The notes: generated by a model from the letters alone, not told the origin. A stretch of DNA of 64,000 nucleotides from Psychrobacter sp. (GCA_018260445.1 JAGLBE010000002.1:277-64276), one strand, 5' to 3'; positions 35,666 to 45,918 are shown, counted from the stretch's first letter. A program made the numbers and translations.

Positions 35666-36571
35666 TTATTGCCCTAAATCAGCTTGTGCTTCTGCAGGGT
35701 TGGTCACCGCTGGTGCTTCAATTGCTTGGGCATCTGCTGCTTTAGGCGCTTCTTCTGCTTTAGGCTCAGTCACCGCTGCTGCTGTCTCAGCAACTGGCGC
35801 AGCCGTTTCAGCTTGAGCAACTGGCGCTGCTTCATTGGCGACTGGCGCATCAGGGGTGGCGCCCGCTTGAGTTTTGGCGTACTCTTTACCGGCAATGATA
35901 GCGTCGGCCATACGGGTAACGTACAAGGTTACGGCACGAATCGCATCATCGTTAGCAGGAATCACATAATCCACGTTATCGGGGTTGGAATTGGTATCCA
36001 CAATACCGATAACTGGAATGCCCAAGTTTTTGGCTTCTTTAATGGCAATGGCTTCGTGGTCAACATCGACAACAAAAATAGCGTCTGGTAGCCCGCCCAT
36101 ATCTTTAATACCACCCAAAGAGCGCTCAAGTTTTTCCATCGCACGGGTACGCTCTAGTGCTTCACGCTTGGTCAGCTTAGCAAAGGTGCCGTCTTCTGCT
36201 TGCTTCTCGTATTCTTTAAGACGAGTGATAGACTGGCGTAATGTTTTCCAATTGGTCAACATACCACCCAACCAGCGATGGTCAACATAGGGCTGACCAG
36301 CGCGGCGAGCTTGCTCTTGAATGACGCCACTGGCTGCACGCTTGGTGCCGACAAATAATACTTTGTTGCCTTTAGAGGCGAGGTTATTCACAAAGGTCAA
36401 CGATTCATTAAACGCTTTAACCGTATGCTCAAGGTTAATGATATGAATTTTGTTACGCGCACCAAAGATATATTGGTTCATCTTTGGGTTCCAAAAACGA
36501 GTTTGGTGACCAAAGTGAGCGCCGGCTTCTAACAGGTCGCGCATTGGCATCTTAGTAGGACTGTTTGACAT
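35666..36571 (-). CDS. rpsB: 30S ribosomal protein S2 with Ala/Glu-rich C-terminal tail
   Basis: Small-subunit protein S2, needed for S1 binding to the ribosome. Residues 1-230 are the conserved core ([59 protein letters not shown]). The last 70 residues form an Ala/Pro/Glu/Val-rich, probably disordered tail, making 301 residues against 241 in E. coli. AGGAAA precedes the ATG. The leader before it is over 200 nt long, in line with known autoregulation of rpsB by S2 in gammaproteobacteria, though I cannot draw the structure with certainty. Confidence 0.97.
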   Translation of the reverse strand: MSNSPTKMPMRDLLEAGAHFGHQTRFWNPKMNQYIFGARNKIHIINLEHTVKAFNESLTFVNNLASKGNKVLFVGTKRAASGVIQEQARRAGQPYVDHRWLGGMLTNWKTLRQSITRLKEYEKQAEDGTFAKLTKREALERTRAMEKLERSLGGIKDMGGLPDAIFVVDVDHEAIAIKEAKNLGIPVIGIVDTNSNPDNVDYVIPANDDAIRAVTLYVTRMADAIIAGKEYAKTQAGATPDAPVANEAAPVAQAETAAPVAETAAAVTEPKAEEAPKAADAQAIEAPAVTNPAEAQADLGQ

Positions 36572-36798
36572 AGAATTTTCCTGTAGTTTGGGTTATGCCT
36601 CCACATTACCTGAAGCACCGATTTGTCGACACGCATTTGCCTGCTATCATTTAAACCTTTAAAGCCGCAATATTTATGAGCAGTCATGGGTTTAGACGTT
36701 TAATAAGCGATGCAAATTAGTCAAGCCGACAAACACCCGGCGATTCGTTAGCGCAATGTGTGTGTCATTGATTGATGGGTTGATGGTTAGTAAATATT

Positions 36799-36826
36799 TT
36801 TATATCGCCCCAGAAGAATAAAGCAA
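36799..36826 (-). promoter_or_regulatory. candidate rpsB promoter
   Basis: On the minus strand TTGCTT is followed after 16 bp by TATAAA. This would give a leader of about 220 nt before rpsB, long enough for S2-dependent control. Weak pattern evidence. Confidence 0.35.
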
Positions 36827-37097
36827 TCAGAGTAGATATAAAAATAGGCGGTTATTCTATCATGAATTTAGCTTTAATAGAAGATTTCGGCTTAAATAAA
36901 CTAAACGCCTTAGCAATAGGCGCAAATATCATTGCGCAATCAGTACATTCAGCTTAGGGAGTGACATAATAGGCTTCTTTTAGCCATAAACGGCTACTTT
37001 AAACCACCATGACTTGCTGCAACCAGACTTGTGAACCTATATAAGGCTTACCGTGATTATTAAGCCTATAGTGATTGGGCGAACCAAAAGCTGCCTG

Positions 37098-37106
37098 TGG
37101 TATAAT
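37098..37106 (+). promoter_or_regulatory. extended -10 promoter for map
   Basis: TGG followed by a consensus TATAAT forms an extended -10 element, 126 bp before the map ATG. A TTGGGC hexamer lies 20 bp upstream of it. Confidence 0.5.
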
Positions 37107-37231
37107 AACCTTCTATCAACGCTTACCTAAGCACCCATTTGAACCCATTCATTATAGTTGCTGCAGCTTAAGAATAACGGGTTAACCGTCTTGAAATGAG
37201 CAGGCTATATTAAAGCTAAAAGACAACACTT

Positions 37232-38032
37232 ATGAAAAATACCAATGATTTAATCCTTGCCCCTGACGCCATCGAAAAAATGCGCATTGCGGGCAAACTT
37301 GCCAGCGATGTTTTGGTGATGCTCGATGCGCACGTCAAAGAGGGCGTTACCACCGAGGCGCTCAATCAACTTGCCCATGACTATATTGTCAATGAACAAG
37401 GCGCCATTCCTGCGCCTTTGAATTATGGCCAGCCGCCATTTCCAAAATCGGTATGTACGTCGGTCAATCATGTGGTGTGTCACGGCATCCCAACCGACAA
37501 TAAGGTATTAAAAGACGGCGATATCATTAATATTGATGTGACCGTGATTAAAGATGGCTATTATGGCGACACCTCAAAGATGTGGATTATTGGCGAGGGC
37601 TCCATCATGGCGCAGCGCATTTGCGACATTGCCCAAAAAGCGCTGTACGCTGGTATGAGCACAGTCAAAAATGGCTCGTATTTGGGCGATATTGGGGCGG
37701 CCATCCAAGACGTGGTCGAGCCAGAACGCTTTAGCATTGTGCGCGAGTTTTGTGGTCATGGCATCAGCAACACCTTTCACCATGAGCCGCAAGTGATGCA
37801 CTATGGTAAAAAAGGTACCGGGATGCAATTAAAAACCGGCATGACCTTTACCATTGAGCCCATGATTAACCAAGGCACCTGGAAAACCAAAGTATTGCCC
37901 GACCAATGGACGGCCATCACCAAAGACCGCAAACTATCAGCGCAGTGGGAGCATACCTTGATGGTGACCGACCATGGCTGCGAGGTATTTACCAAACGCG
38001 ATGAAGAAGACCTAAGCTTTTTAATAGCTTAA
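37232..38032 (+). CDS. map: methionine aminopeptidase, type I
   Basis: Removes the initiator methionine from nascent proteins. The 266-residue pita-bread fold shows the metal ligands in INIDVTVIKDGYYGDTSKMW (two Asp), FCGHGISNTFHHEPQV (His), FTIEPMIN (Glu) and AQWEHTLMV (Glu), and lacks the N-terminal zinc-finger extension of eukaryotic enzymes. It is divergent from rpsB, as in E. coli, and upstream of glnD, again the E. coli order map-glnD. A long tandem array fills the gap to glnD. Confidence 0.97.
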   Translation: MKNTNDLILAPDAIEKMRIAGKLASDVLVMLDAHVKEGVTTEALNQLAHDYIVNEQGAIPAPLNYGQPPFPKSVCTSVNHVVCHGIPTDNKVLKDGDIINIDVTVIKDGYYGDTSKMWIIGEGSIMAQRICDIAQKALYAGMSTVKNGSYLGDIGAAIQDVVEPERFSIVREFCGHGISNTFHHEPQVMHYGKKGTGMQLKTGMTFTIEPMINQGTWKTKVLPDQWTAITKDRKLSAQWEHTLMVTDHGCEVFTKRDEEDLSFLIA

Positions 38033-38085
38033 GGCCTAAAACTGGTTAAGATTTGTCGCTGACTTATGACGCTTTACTTATCATG

Positions 38086-38191
38086 CTTTGTTGTGACCCT
38101 TTGTTGTGACCCTTTGTTATGACGCTTTGTTATGCCCCCTTTGTTATGCCCCCATTGTTGTGACCCTTTATTATGACGCTTTGTCATGCCC
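38086..38191. repeat. eight-unit 13/14-bp tandem array between map and glnD
   Basis: Eight contiguous units of the type CTTTGTTGTGACC or CTTTGTTATGCCC, six of 13 bp and two of 14 bp, start 54 bp after the map stop codon. A looser unit precedes them. The last unit ends 30 bp before the glnD start. Many units contain ATG preceded by no ribosome binding site. Confidence 0.85.
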
Positions 38192-38221
38192 TACCCCTGC
38201 CTATTTAGTCTGGAATCTACT

Positions 38222-40924
38222 ATGTTTATTTCTGATGCGAGTCATCCTCTTGAAACGCCCGTTATCACAGCGCTGCCTGATTTGGATACCACAACCAATC
38301 GCAACCTTGGCATCCCCACTTGGTTAAAACAGGTTGAAGCCGATATTGCAACCGCATTAGACAACGGCGTTGACATACGCCAATTGGTGGCACTACGAGC
38401 AAGCGCGATTGATAGCCTGTTGATTGAGTTGTTTACCCGTCACGAGCTCGATAAAACCAGCCTTGCTTTATTTGCCGTAGGCGGTTATGGACGGGGGGAG
38501 CAATCGCCGCACTCTGACGTGGATATTTTGCTATTGGCACCCGATGCCCTCACCGAAGCCGAGGGGCTAAAAGTCAATGCCTTTGTGGCAAGGCTTTGGG
38601 ATGTGGGCATAGAACCGGGTCTTGCCGTACGCAGCGTCGGCGACTGTTTACAGATGGCAACCGATGTGACCATCGCTACGAATTTATTAGAATCACGCTT
38701 ATTGGCAGGCAATCCTTCGCTTAAAATGGTGCCAGGCGAGGTGGTCGAAAAAGTATGGTCGCAAATCAGCTTTTATGAGGCCAAAATGGCCGAAGCGAAA
38801 TCTCGCTATTTGCGCCATAACAGCACCGAGTACAACCTTGAGCCAGATATCAAAAATGCGCCCGGTGGGCTGCGTGATATCCACATGATTGGCTGGATTA
38901 CCAAGCGTTATTTTCGCATCACCAAGCTTTATGATTTAGTACCACAAGATTTTTTGACCGAAAAAGAGTTTGATGAGCTGATGTTTGCCGAAGGTTTTTT
39001 ATGGCAAATCCGCCATCACCTGCACCATCTCACTGGGCGTGATGAAAACAAGCTTTTATTTGACTATCAGCGCGATATAGCAAGGCGGATGGGCTATAAA
39101 AGCGGCCCGGATGATGCGCCAAATGCCGCTGTTGAAAACTTTATGCGCGATTACTATCGCTGTGCCATGCAAATAGCCTCATTGTCCGAGATGCTAAGCG
39201 CCCATTATTATGAGACCATTATCGAGCCACGTTTGCCCGAGCATGAGCGGCCCAAAAAAACCCTGTTAAATGCCAAGTTTAATCGCATCGGCGAGCATAT
39301 TGCCATCGCCCATCATCATATCTTTGCTCAGTACCCCGATGCGATTTTAGAGATGTTTTTGTTAATGGGGCAACACGGCATCAAATCGATTCGTACCCGC
39401 ACTTTAAGGGCACTAAAGGTTGCCGCTCGCGGTATTGATCACACCTATCGCAGTAACCCACTGCACCAGCAGCTATTTTTGGACAACCTAAAAGAGCAAA
39501 ACTATTTGTTTCATCGGCTGCGCATGATGAAACGCTATGGAGTGTTGTCCAATTATATGCCCCAGTTTATACCGCTGCTTGGGCTGATGCAGTACGACTT
39601 ATTCCATCGTTATACCGTCGATGCGCATATTTTGCTCCTGGTGCGGATGTTGCACCGTTTTACCCAGCCAAGATATCAAGACGAATTTGCCTTGGTTGGC
39701 TCGATTTATCAGCGTATCGAGCGTAAAGAAATTATCATTTTGGCGGCCATTTTTCATGACATTGCCAAAGGGCGTGGCGGCGATCATAGCAAGCTTGGTG
39801 AAATCGATGCTATTGAGTTTTGTACCACCCATGGTATGAGTGAAGCCGATGCCGGCCTTGTGGGTTGGTTGACCCGTTATCATTTATTGATGTCGATGAC
39901 GGCACAAAAAAAGGACATCTCAGACCCAGAAGTGATTGCCCATTTTGCAGCGTTGGTGGGCAACGTGACCCATCTGAACCATTTATATGTGCTCACCGTA
40001 GCCGACATGAATGCCACCAATCCCCAGCTGTGGAACAGTTGGCGGGCGTCGCTGATGCGCCAGTTGTATACCCAAACTCGGCGCATTTTAAGGGCGGATT
40101 TGGACGCCCCAACCAACCGTCAAGACATGATTGCCACCACTCGCCAGCAAACGCTCGCCCTCTTAGACAAGGTTGACCATCAGCATATGCAGCGTGATGC
40201 GGTATTGGCGCTTTGGGATGAGCTTGGCGATGAGTATTTTTTGCGCGAGATACCGGACGTTATCATGTGGCATACCGAAGCCATTTTAAACCATCCACCC
40301 ATTGGTAAAGCATCCGATGCCGATAGCGAGCCACTGATTGCGCTGCGTGAGCATCGAGAACTGGCGCTCGATGCGGTGCAGATTTTTATTTATACTCAAG
40401 ATCAAGCCAATTTATTTGCGGTGACGGTGGCTGTTTTTGCTCAAATGGATTTGGACGTGTTGGACGCACGTATTATTACGGCTACCCGTGATTTTGCCCT
40501 GGACTCTTACGTGGTGCTCGACCGTCATGGCACCCTATTAAAAGACCCTAATGCGCGCCAAGAGTTGACCACCCGTTTGATTACCGCTTTTAAAAATCCC
40601 GATAGGCCAAAATTAGTCCGCAAGCGCCTGCCCCGTCAACTTAAAAGCTTTGACGTGCCGACCAACATTTATTTTGAGTTTAATGCGGCCAGTGGGCAAC
40701 ATATGATGAGCCTTACCACCCTAGATCAGCCAGGCTTACTGGCCCATATCGGTCAAATCTTTTTAAATGAAGACATTGAAGTGCATGCTGCTCGTATTAC
40801 CGTGCTTGGCGAGCGTGCCGAGGATATGTTTTATATCAGCGATATGAATGATGCCATATTAAGCGACGCTAAACTTGCACAGTTAAAATCAACCCTGATT
40901 GAGGAGTTAACTTTAGATAACTAG
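38222..40924 (+). CDS. glnD: bifunctional uridylyltransferase/uridylyl-removing enzyme GlnD
   Basis: Senses glutamine and modifies or demodifies the PII protein, controlling nitrogen metabolism. The 900 residues contain the nucleotidyltransferase motif GGYGRGEQSPHSDVDILLL (about 87-105), an HD domain for deuridylylation (AIFHDIAKGRGGDHS, about 509), and two C-terminal ACT domains (about 715 and 820). ATG 38222 is chosen: a further in-frame ATG at 38186 lies inside the tandem array and lacks a ribosome binding site. PII (glnB) is not in the window. The urease cluster also yields ammonia, but no direct link is visible. Confidence 0.96.
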   Translation: MFISDASHPLETPVITALPDLDTTTNRNLGIPTWLKQVEADIATALDNGVDIRQLVALRASAIDSLLIELFTRHELDKTSLALFAVGGYGRGEQSPHSDVDILLLAPDALTEAEGLKVNAFVARLWDVGIEPGLAVRSVGDCLQMATDVTIATNLLESRLLAGNPSLKMVPGEVVEKVWSQISFYEAKMAEAKSRYLRHNSTEYNLEPDIKNAPGGLRDIHMIGWITKRYFRITKLYDLVPQDFLTEKEFDELMFAEGFLWQIRHHLHHLTGRDENKLLFDYQRDIARRMGYKSGPDDAPNAAVENFMRDYYRCAMQIASLSEMLSAHYYETIIEPRLPEHERPKKTLLNAKFNRIGEHIAIAHHHIFAQYPDAILEMFLLMGQHGIKSIRTRTLRALKVAARGIDHTYRSNPLHQQLFLDNLKEQNYLFHRLRMMKRYGVLSNYMPQFIPLLGLMQYDLFHRYTVDAHILLLVRMLHRFTQPRYQDEFALVGSIYQRIERKEIIILAAIFHDIAKGRGGDHSKLGEIDAIEFCTTHGMSEADAGLVGWLTRYHLLMSMTAQKKDISDPEVIAHFAALVGNVTHLNHLYVLTVADMNATNPQLWNSWRASLMRQLYTQTRRILRADLDAPTNRQDMIATTRQQTLALLDKVDHQHMQRDAVLALWDELGDEYFLREIPDVIMWHTEAILNHPPIGKASDADSEPLIALREHRELALDAVQIFIYTQDQANLFAVTVAVFAQMDLDVLDARIITATRDFALDSYVVLDRHGTLLKDPNARQELTTRLITAFKNPDRPKLVRKRLPRQLKSFDVPTNIYFEFNAASGQHMMSLTTLDQPGLLAHIGQIFLNEDIEVHAARITVLGERAEDMFYISDMNDAILSDAKLAQLKSTLIEELTLDN

Positions 40925-41080
40925 CAGTTACAATACCTACTATAAACCCTACGCAAACTCCCTGTAAGTACCGCATTTATCTATAGTACAGTGCATGGTG
41001 TTATATAACCTAATACCTTGTTAATAGTACCTTGTTAATATGTCTTTATTTTTTATCCTGTGTTACTGGCCTGTTTGCTT

Positions 41081-43087
41081 ATGCGCTTATCTGTATTGAA
41101 CGTGGCTAAACGGCCGATTGGAGCGCCTCTTCGGCAAGATACTATGCGCTTGGTATCTGCGCTCGCTGCAAAAGGCTTTATGGATAAAGGCTTTATTAAT
41201 AAACCCTTTATCAATAAAATAGGGAGGCAACCCAATAAACCAAACACCTTTAGGGCACTAAAAAAAGCGCTGTTGGTCACTGCTCGTAGTATGGCAGCTT
41301 GTACTGTCTGTCTCTCCATAGCGCAGGCCAAGCTTCCAGCCCCTATTGAAAACGCTTTAGTCCAAGCGCATATTCCGGCTACAAATGTCAGCATGATTAT
41401 CATGCCGGTCAAACAACTGACTTATACGGGCAATCAAAGCAGTAGCAGTATTAGTTATAGCAGCCCCGATGCTGTTAGCATTTTGTCCAACTTTTTACCA
41501 GAGGAGGATGCTGTCACTACAGATGCCGACCATCAGCAGCCGCTTATGCATACCCCTAAGCGGCAGTCGACTGACCGCCCCTCTAGTGGCTTACTGGTGC
41601 GCCATTTCCCTAATGTCCTGCGTACTCCTGCAAGCGTTATGAAACTGGTGCCGACGTTTATCGCCTTGGATGTGTTAGGGCCCGAGTTTAGGTGGGTGAC
41701 TAACATCTATCATACCGGCATCGTAATCAACCATACTTTATACGGCGATTTGATTATTCAAGGCAGTGGTGACCCTAAACTCACCCACAAACATTTGGCT
41801 ATTGTATTAGCCCGGGTCAAACAGCATGGTATCTATCGTATCCATGGTGATATTGTGCTCGATACCTCTATCTTTCAAGACGTTACCAAAGATCCTGCCG
41901 ATTTTGACGATCAAGCGTCGCGGCCTTATAACGTGAGCCCTGATGGCCTACTCATTAACTTTAATAGCCTCGAGATAAATGCGGTCGTGCCAAGCAATGC
42001 CAGTGCCGCAAAGCTATTTTACCGCCCAAAACTGGCAGATTTCAGCCTGCCAAAACAGTTGCCACTGCGGCAGGCAAACTGCGATTCAATAGCCGCTAGC
42101 CTTGCGCCGTCTTGGCAGCAAACGGCGCTCACCTTTCATAACAAATTTCCCAACGCCTGTAATCTGCACACGTTTTATCTGGCCTATCCTAATGGCAAAG
42201 ACTTTGCAAAACGGGCTATCAAGCAACAATGGCTCGATTTGGACGCCACGTTGAGCGGCCACGTCGTGAGCACAGAGCACCCCCGGTTAAATCGTTTTGA
42301 TAATTATCTTACCCAAAATACCAGCATTGATACGCCCCCTACGCCTTGGCCAATGTTGCAAACCTTAGCTGCCTCCCCCTTACCGATGGTTACCTATGCC
42401 TCTGCACCTTTGTCGCAGCAACTTTATGATATCAATCATTATTCTAATAATGTCATGACCGAGCAGCTGCTACTGTCGTTGGCGGCGTACAAAAAACCGG
42501 TTAACACGGGCCTTGATGTTGAGCATCACGCCAACCTAGCCAATAAACCTGATACCGATAAGGCCGCCAATCAATCTGGCAAGTTGCCGCCCTCATCCTC
42601 CTTAGCGCATACCGATGCATGGCAGCTAACAGAAGGTAGGCGCCAAGCCCAGACCGCAAACTACCCCAAAGCTTTCGCCTTGGTGAATCAGTGGTGGCAA
42701 ACGCACCTGACCTCAAAGCCGCCTTATCTGACCAATGGATCAGGGTTATGCCGAGACTGCAGCGTTACGGCAGATAGCATTGCTGAGTTATTAGAGCATG
42801 CTTATCACCATCCTGATTTTTATACTTATCTAAATTCTTTAGGGGTTGCTGGCATCAGCGGTACTGTTCAAAACCATGCGCAGCGCTTACCCCATTCTGC
42901 CGCCATAGGCCATGCTTGGATAAAAACAGGCACTCTTGACAATGCGGCCGCAATGGCCGGATATGTGCATAGCGATTCGGGGCAAGATTATATCGTCGTT
43001 GGTTTGATTAATGACCCAAATCACCTTAATACTAGCGGCGCACGTCATGCGCTAGATATCATGTTAGACTGGACTGCAAGACAGTAG
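41081..43087 (+). CDS. dacB: D-alanyl-D-alanine carboxypeptidase/endopeptidase, PBP4 family
   Basis: Periplasmic class C penicillin-binding protein that trims peptidoglycan peptides. Active-site motifs are SVMK (Ser185, Lys188), SNN in HYSNNVMTEQ (about 454) and KTG in AWIKTGTLDN (about 614). With 668 residues it is much longer than the 477 of E. coli DacB. A basic N-terminal segment of about 65 residues precedes a hydrophobic signal-like stretch ending SIAQA, and a variable insert of about 50 residues lies between the SNN and KTG boxes (485-535). The start is unsure: GTG 41060, ATG 41081 and later ATGs are all open and none has a good site. Confidence 0.9.
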   Translation: MRLSVLNVAKRPIGAPLRQDTMRLVSALAAKGFMDKGFINKPFINKIGRQPNKPNTFRALKKALLVTARSMAACTVCLSIAQAKLPAPIENALVQAHIPATNVSMIIMPVKQLTYTGNQSSSSISYSSPDAVSILSNFLPEEDAVTTDADHQQPLMHTPKRQSTDRPSSGLLVRHFPNVLRTPASVMKLVPTFIALDVLGPEFRWVTNIYHTGIVINHTLYGDLIIQGSGDPKLTHKHLAIVLARVKQHGIYRIHGDIVLDTSIFQDVTKDPADFDDQASRPYNVSPDGLLINFNSLEINAVVPSNASAAKLFYRPKLADFSLPKQLPLRQANCDSIAASLAPSWQQTALTFHNKFPNACNLHTFYLAYPNGKDFAKRAIKQQWLDLDATLSGHVVSTEHPRLNRFDNYLTQNTSIDTPPTPWPMLQTLAASPLPMVTYASAPLSQQLYDINHYSNNVMTEQLLLSLAAYKKPVNTGLDVEHHANLANKPDTDKAANQSGKLPPSSSLAHTDAWQLTEGRRQAQTANYPKAFALVNQWWQTHLTSKPPYLTNGSGLCRDCSVTADSIAELLEHAYHHPDFYTYLNSLGVAGISGTVQNHAQRLPHSAAIGHAWIKTGTLDNAAAMAGYVHSDSGQDYIVVGLINDPNHLNTSGARHALDIMLDWTARQ

Positions 43088-43289
43088 TTTTTAATCCTAA
43101 CCTAGGCGCTTCGTCCATTTATGCAGCCCTTCATTAGGCGCTATGACCCTATAGACTATGACCCTATGGAGTAGATAAGCATTTATTTTGTAGCCGCTTA
43201 GCTGGGTGATTTGTCTCACTGCCAGCTTAATTGGCAAAAATATAAGCGTGTTTGCGCAGGGCCGCACAAAAGTATTCGAGGAAACACAC

Positions 43290-43833
43290 ATGGATAGCCT
43301 TTTTTTTTAACAGTTGGGACACCCTGCTACGCATTGTCATCTCGGCAGCGGTGGTATACGTCGGTATCGTTTTATGTCATAAAGTATCGGGCAAACGTGC
43401 CACCTCGCAGCTCAATAATTTTGATTGGGTCGTCACCGTCATGATAGGCTCGATTGGTGCCAGTACCATTGTGCTAGAAAGCGTGCCCATCATTGAGGGC
43501 ATGGCGTCAATTGTCACCTTGTTGACCCTGCAATACTTGGTGACAAAATATGCGGCTGTCTCTCCTGAATTTGCCAGTCTTATCCTATCCGAACCCCGGG
43601 TTGTTTTTTATCAAGGGCAGTTTTTGCCCGATGTGATGCGTCAAGAGCGTATCACCCGCCAAGAAATCGAATGTGCGATGCGCAGTGACGGCATCCACAA
43701 TTATGAAGAGGTTGCTGCTGTGGTGTTTGAAAGCGATGCCAAACTGACGGTCATCCCCAAGCGCGACAATGCGAAACGCTTTGATGAAAATGGCAACCTT
43801 AAGCCTTCTGATACCCTTGAGGTATTGGGTTAA
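43290..43833 (+). CDS. DUF421 (YetF-like) membrane protein, reading frame split by a T9 tract
   Basis: A DUF421 protein with N-terminal membrane helices, the signature HKVSGKRATSQLNNFDWVVTV, and a C-terminal soluble domain with RDGIHNYEEVAAVVFESDAKLTVI-like features. GAGGAAA is well placed before ATG 43290, but that frame reads MDSLFF and stops at 43308, directly after nine T. With eight T it would continue as MDSLFFNSWDTLLRIVISAAV, the expected N-terminus. The uninterrupted frame can only start at TTG 43252 with no ribosome binding site. So the gene is either phase-variable, a pseudogene, or affected by a homopolymer sequencing error. Function of the family is unknown. amiD follows. Confidence 0.85.
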
Positions 43834-43926
43834 ACCAACTTGCTTATTCACTGTGCTTATGACAAGTGTCTTAGCAGCCGCACGCCGCCCTTACCGCATT
43901 GCGTCCGCTGAACTAATAGGTTTTTT

Positions 43927-44820
43927 ATGAAAAAAATGGCATCTACCTTGCCTTTTGTTGCTGCGGTATCCTTGTGCCTAAGCTTAACCATGCTGCTTGT
44001 AGGCTGCATGAGCGTTGCTAAGCCCCGTTTTGATATTGACGCTACGACCTATCAGGCTCAAGCCCAAGATGAACGTATCAAGTTTATTGTGCTGCACTAT
44101 ACTGCCGAAGATGATGCCAACTCAATACGTTTACTGACCACCGCCAATGTCAGCGCCCACTATGTCATTCCACAAAGCGCCACGCCCAAAATTTATCAAC
44201 TGGTCAATGAGGACAAACGGGCTTGGCACGCTGGTCGGGGTGGCTTTGCCGGTAGAACCGCCCTGAATGATAGCGCTATTGGTATTGAAATTGTCAATCC
44301 GGGCATTCAACCCCAGTATCGACATAAACCGCATGCTGTCAATCTAGAAACGCTCAATAACAATGGCTATCACCCCTATGCGCATTACGCCGACTTTAGC
44401 GAGTTACAAATCCAAAAAACGGCGCATCTACTCCAGTATTTAACCGCTAAGTACGCTATCGAGCCGACGCATATTATTGGTCATTCGGACATGGCACCGT
44501 CGCGTAAAATTGACCCGGGCGCAAAGTTTCCATGGCAGCGCTTGTATCGTGAGTACGGTATTGGCGCTTGGTATGACGACGCCGATAAACTGTATTTTAT
44601 GAATGAGAGTGATTATAACAGCCATACGATTGCCGATATTAAGCAGGCGTTTCGGGACTATGGCTATATGATGAACACAACAGATGAGTGGGATAGACCC
44701 AGCCAAAATGTGATTTATGCGTTTCAGTTGCATTTTAGGCCGCAACAGCCCACGGGGGTTATGGATTTAGAAACCTATGCCATTTTGCGCGCGTTGATTA
44801 AAAAATATGGCATATCCTAA
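43927..44820 (+). CDS. amiD: N-acetylmuramoyl-L-alanine amidase AmiD, lipoprotein
   Basis: Outer-membrane-anchored amidase that cleaves the amide bond between muramic acid and the stem peptide, including anhydro-muropeptides. The signal peptide ends in the lipobox LVGC (Cys27). The Amidase_2 domain has the zinc ligands in FIVLHYTAED and IGHSDMAPSRKIDPGAKFPW, with RAWHAGRGGF between. A C-terminal peptidoglycan-binding helix bundle (about 225-297) ends the 297 residues. It follows the DUF421 gene by 90 bp. Confidence 0.93.
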   Translation: MKKMASTLPFVAAVSLCLSLTMLLVGCMSVAKPRFDIDATTYQAQAQDERIKFIVLHYTAEDDANSIRLLTTANVSAHYVIPQSATPKIYQLVNEDKRAWHAGRGGFAGRTALNDSAIGIEIVNPGIQPQYRHKPHAVNLETLNNNGYHPYAHYADFSELQIQKTAHLLQYLTAKYAIEPTHIIGHSDMAPSRKIDPGAKFPWQRLYREYGIGAWYDDADKLYFMNESDYNSHTIADIKQAFRDYGYMMNTTDEWDRPSQNVIYAFQLHFRPQQPTGVMDLETYAILRALIKKYGIS

Positions 44821-44868
44821 ACCGTCGCTAGACCTTTCCCAAATATTCAGAATTAAGAGACACCAACC

Positions 44869-45900
44869 ATGCAGATATTAGCCAGTGATTGTGTCAAACA
44901 GCAACTCACCATGCCAATGGCCATCGATGCCATTACCGCCTTACTCAAAAGTCAACACCAGCACCCAAGTTGGGTAAAAACGCCAGAGCGCTTGGTGATA
45001 GCCACCTCAAAAGAAACTAACAACATCCAGACAGGTAGCCATCTCTCTATGCCCTGTGTGCTATTTGATGGCAGTCATGAATACGCTGTGGTGAAATTGG
45101 TGACGATTTGCCCCGATAACCCCCAGCGCAACCAGCCCACCACGGTGGCCACCATTACGGTTGCGGACAGTGCAACCGGTGAGACGTTAGCCTTGATGGA
45201 CGGTACTTATGTCACCCAAGTGCGCACCGCAGCACTATCGGGGATTGCGACCAAATATCTTGCCCATCATGACAGCAGCACTGTGGCCGTAATCGGCACA
45301 GGCGGCATGGCGTATGAGCAACTTAATGCCGTACTGACGGTCTGCCCAAAGATAGCTAAAGTTACCCTATGGAATAGAACCGCCGCAAAAGCACAAGCGT
45401 TTAAAGAACACTTTATGGAGAATTATCCGCAGTGGCAGGTGGCGCTTACGGTGTGCGAGCAGATGCAAGATGCTTTAGCAGAGGCGGACATTATTAATCT
45501 GGCTACCCGAGCAACGGATGGCCTGTTTGAGAGTGCGCAAATCAAGCCCACAGCGCATATTAACGCCGTGGGCGCCTATCAGCCGCATATGCAAGAGGTC
45601 AGTAATTCGGTGCTGGCGGCTAGCTCGCAGGTGTTTATTGATGATATCGAGGGCGGCCGTCATGAGGCAGGCGATTTGATACAAGCCGATGCCAACCCAG
45701 ATTGCACCTGGCATTGGGATAAGCTGAGCGGTCAACTCATCGATTTGGTCAATGCGGTCAAAAAAGTTGAGACTCAAGTCAATAAAGGGGTGACGGTGTT
45801 TAAGTCGGTCGGTGCCGCAAGCTTTGATGCGGCGGTGGCATTAGAGGTTGCTCAAGCTGCTGTGGCTAAAAATATGGGTCAAAATATTAGCTTATTTTAA
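44869..45900 (+). CDS. ornithine cyclodeaminase / mu-crystallin family protein
   Basis: A 343-residue NAD(P)-dependent protein of the OCD/mu-crystallin family. Visible features are GSHLSMP, the substrate-lysine region YAVVKLV, LMDGTYVTQVRTAALSGIATKYLA, the Rossmann motif VIGTGGMAYEQL, and the GAYQPHMQEV segment with an active-site-like acidic residue later (FIDDIEGGRHEAGDL). Members include ornithine cyclodeaminase, ketimine reductases and alanine dehydrogenase; the sequence alone does not tell which. It lies 48 bp after amiD and may be cotranscribed. Two 13-bp units follow the stop codon. Confidence 0.88.
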   Translation: MQILASDCVKQQLTMPMAIDAITALLKSQHQHPSWVKTPERLVIATSKETNNIQTGSHLSMPCVLFDGSHEYAVVKLVTICPDNPQRNQPTTVATITVADSATGETLALMDGTYVTQVRTAALSGIATKYLAHHDSSTVAVIGTGGMAYEQLNAVLTVCPKIAKVTLWNRTAAKAQAFKEHFMENYPQWQVALTVCEQMQDALAEADIINLATRATDGLFESAQIKPTAHINAVGAYQPHMQEVSNSVLAASSQVFIDDIEGGRHEAGDLIQADANPDCTWHWDKLSGQLIDLVNAVKKVETQVNKGVTVFKSVGAASFDAAVALEVAQAAVAKNMGQNISLF

Positions 45901-45918
45901 TCGGGCCTTTTAGTACAG

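Larger units (their letters stand above)
36572..37231. other. divergent rpsB-map intergenic region
   Basis: 660 bp without a gene. It contains a possible rpsB promoter (36799-36826, minus strand), its long leader, and an extended -10 for map (37098-37106). I find no open frame of interest or RNA gene in it. Confidence 0.55.

Noticed and set aside
38086-38191. Regular repeats considered as a CRISPR array
   Set aside because: Units are only 13-14 bp and directly abut with no unique spacers. The same holds for the arrays at 11450 and 22676.
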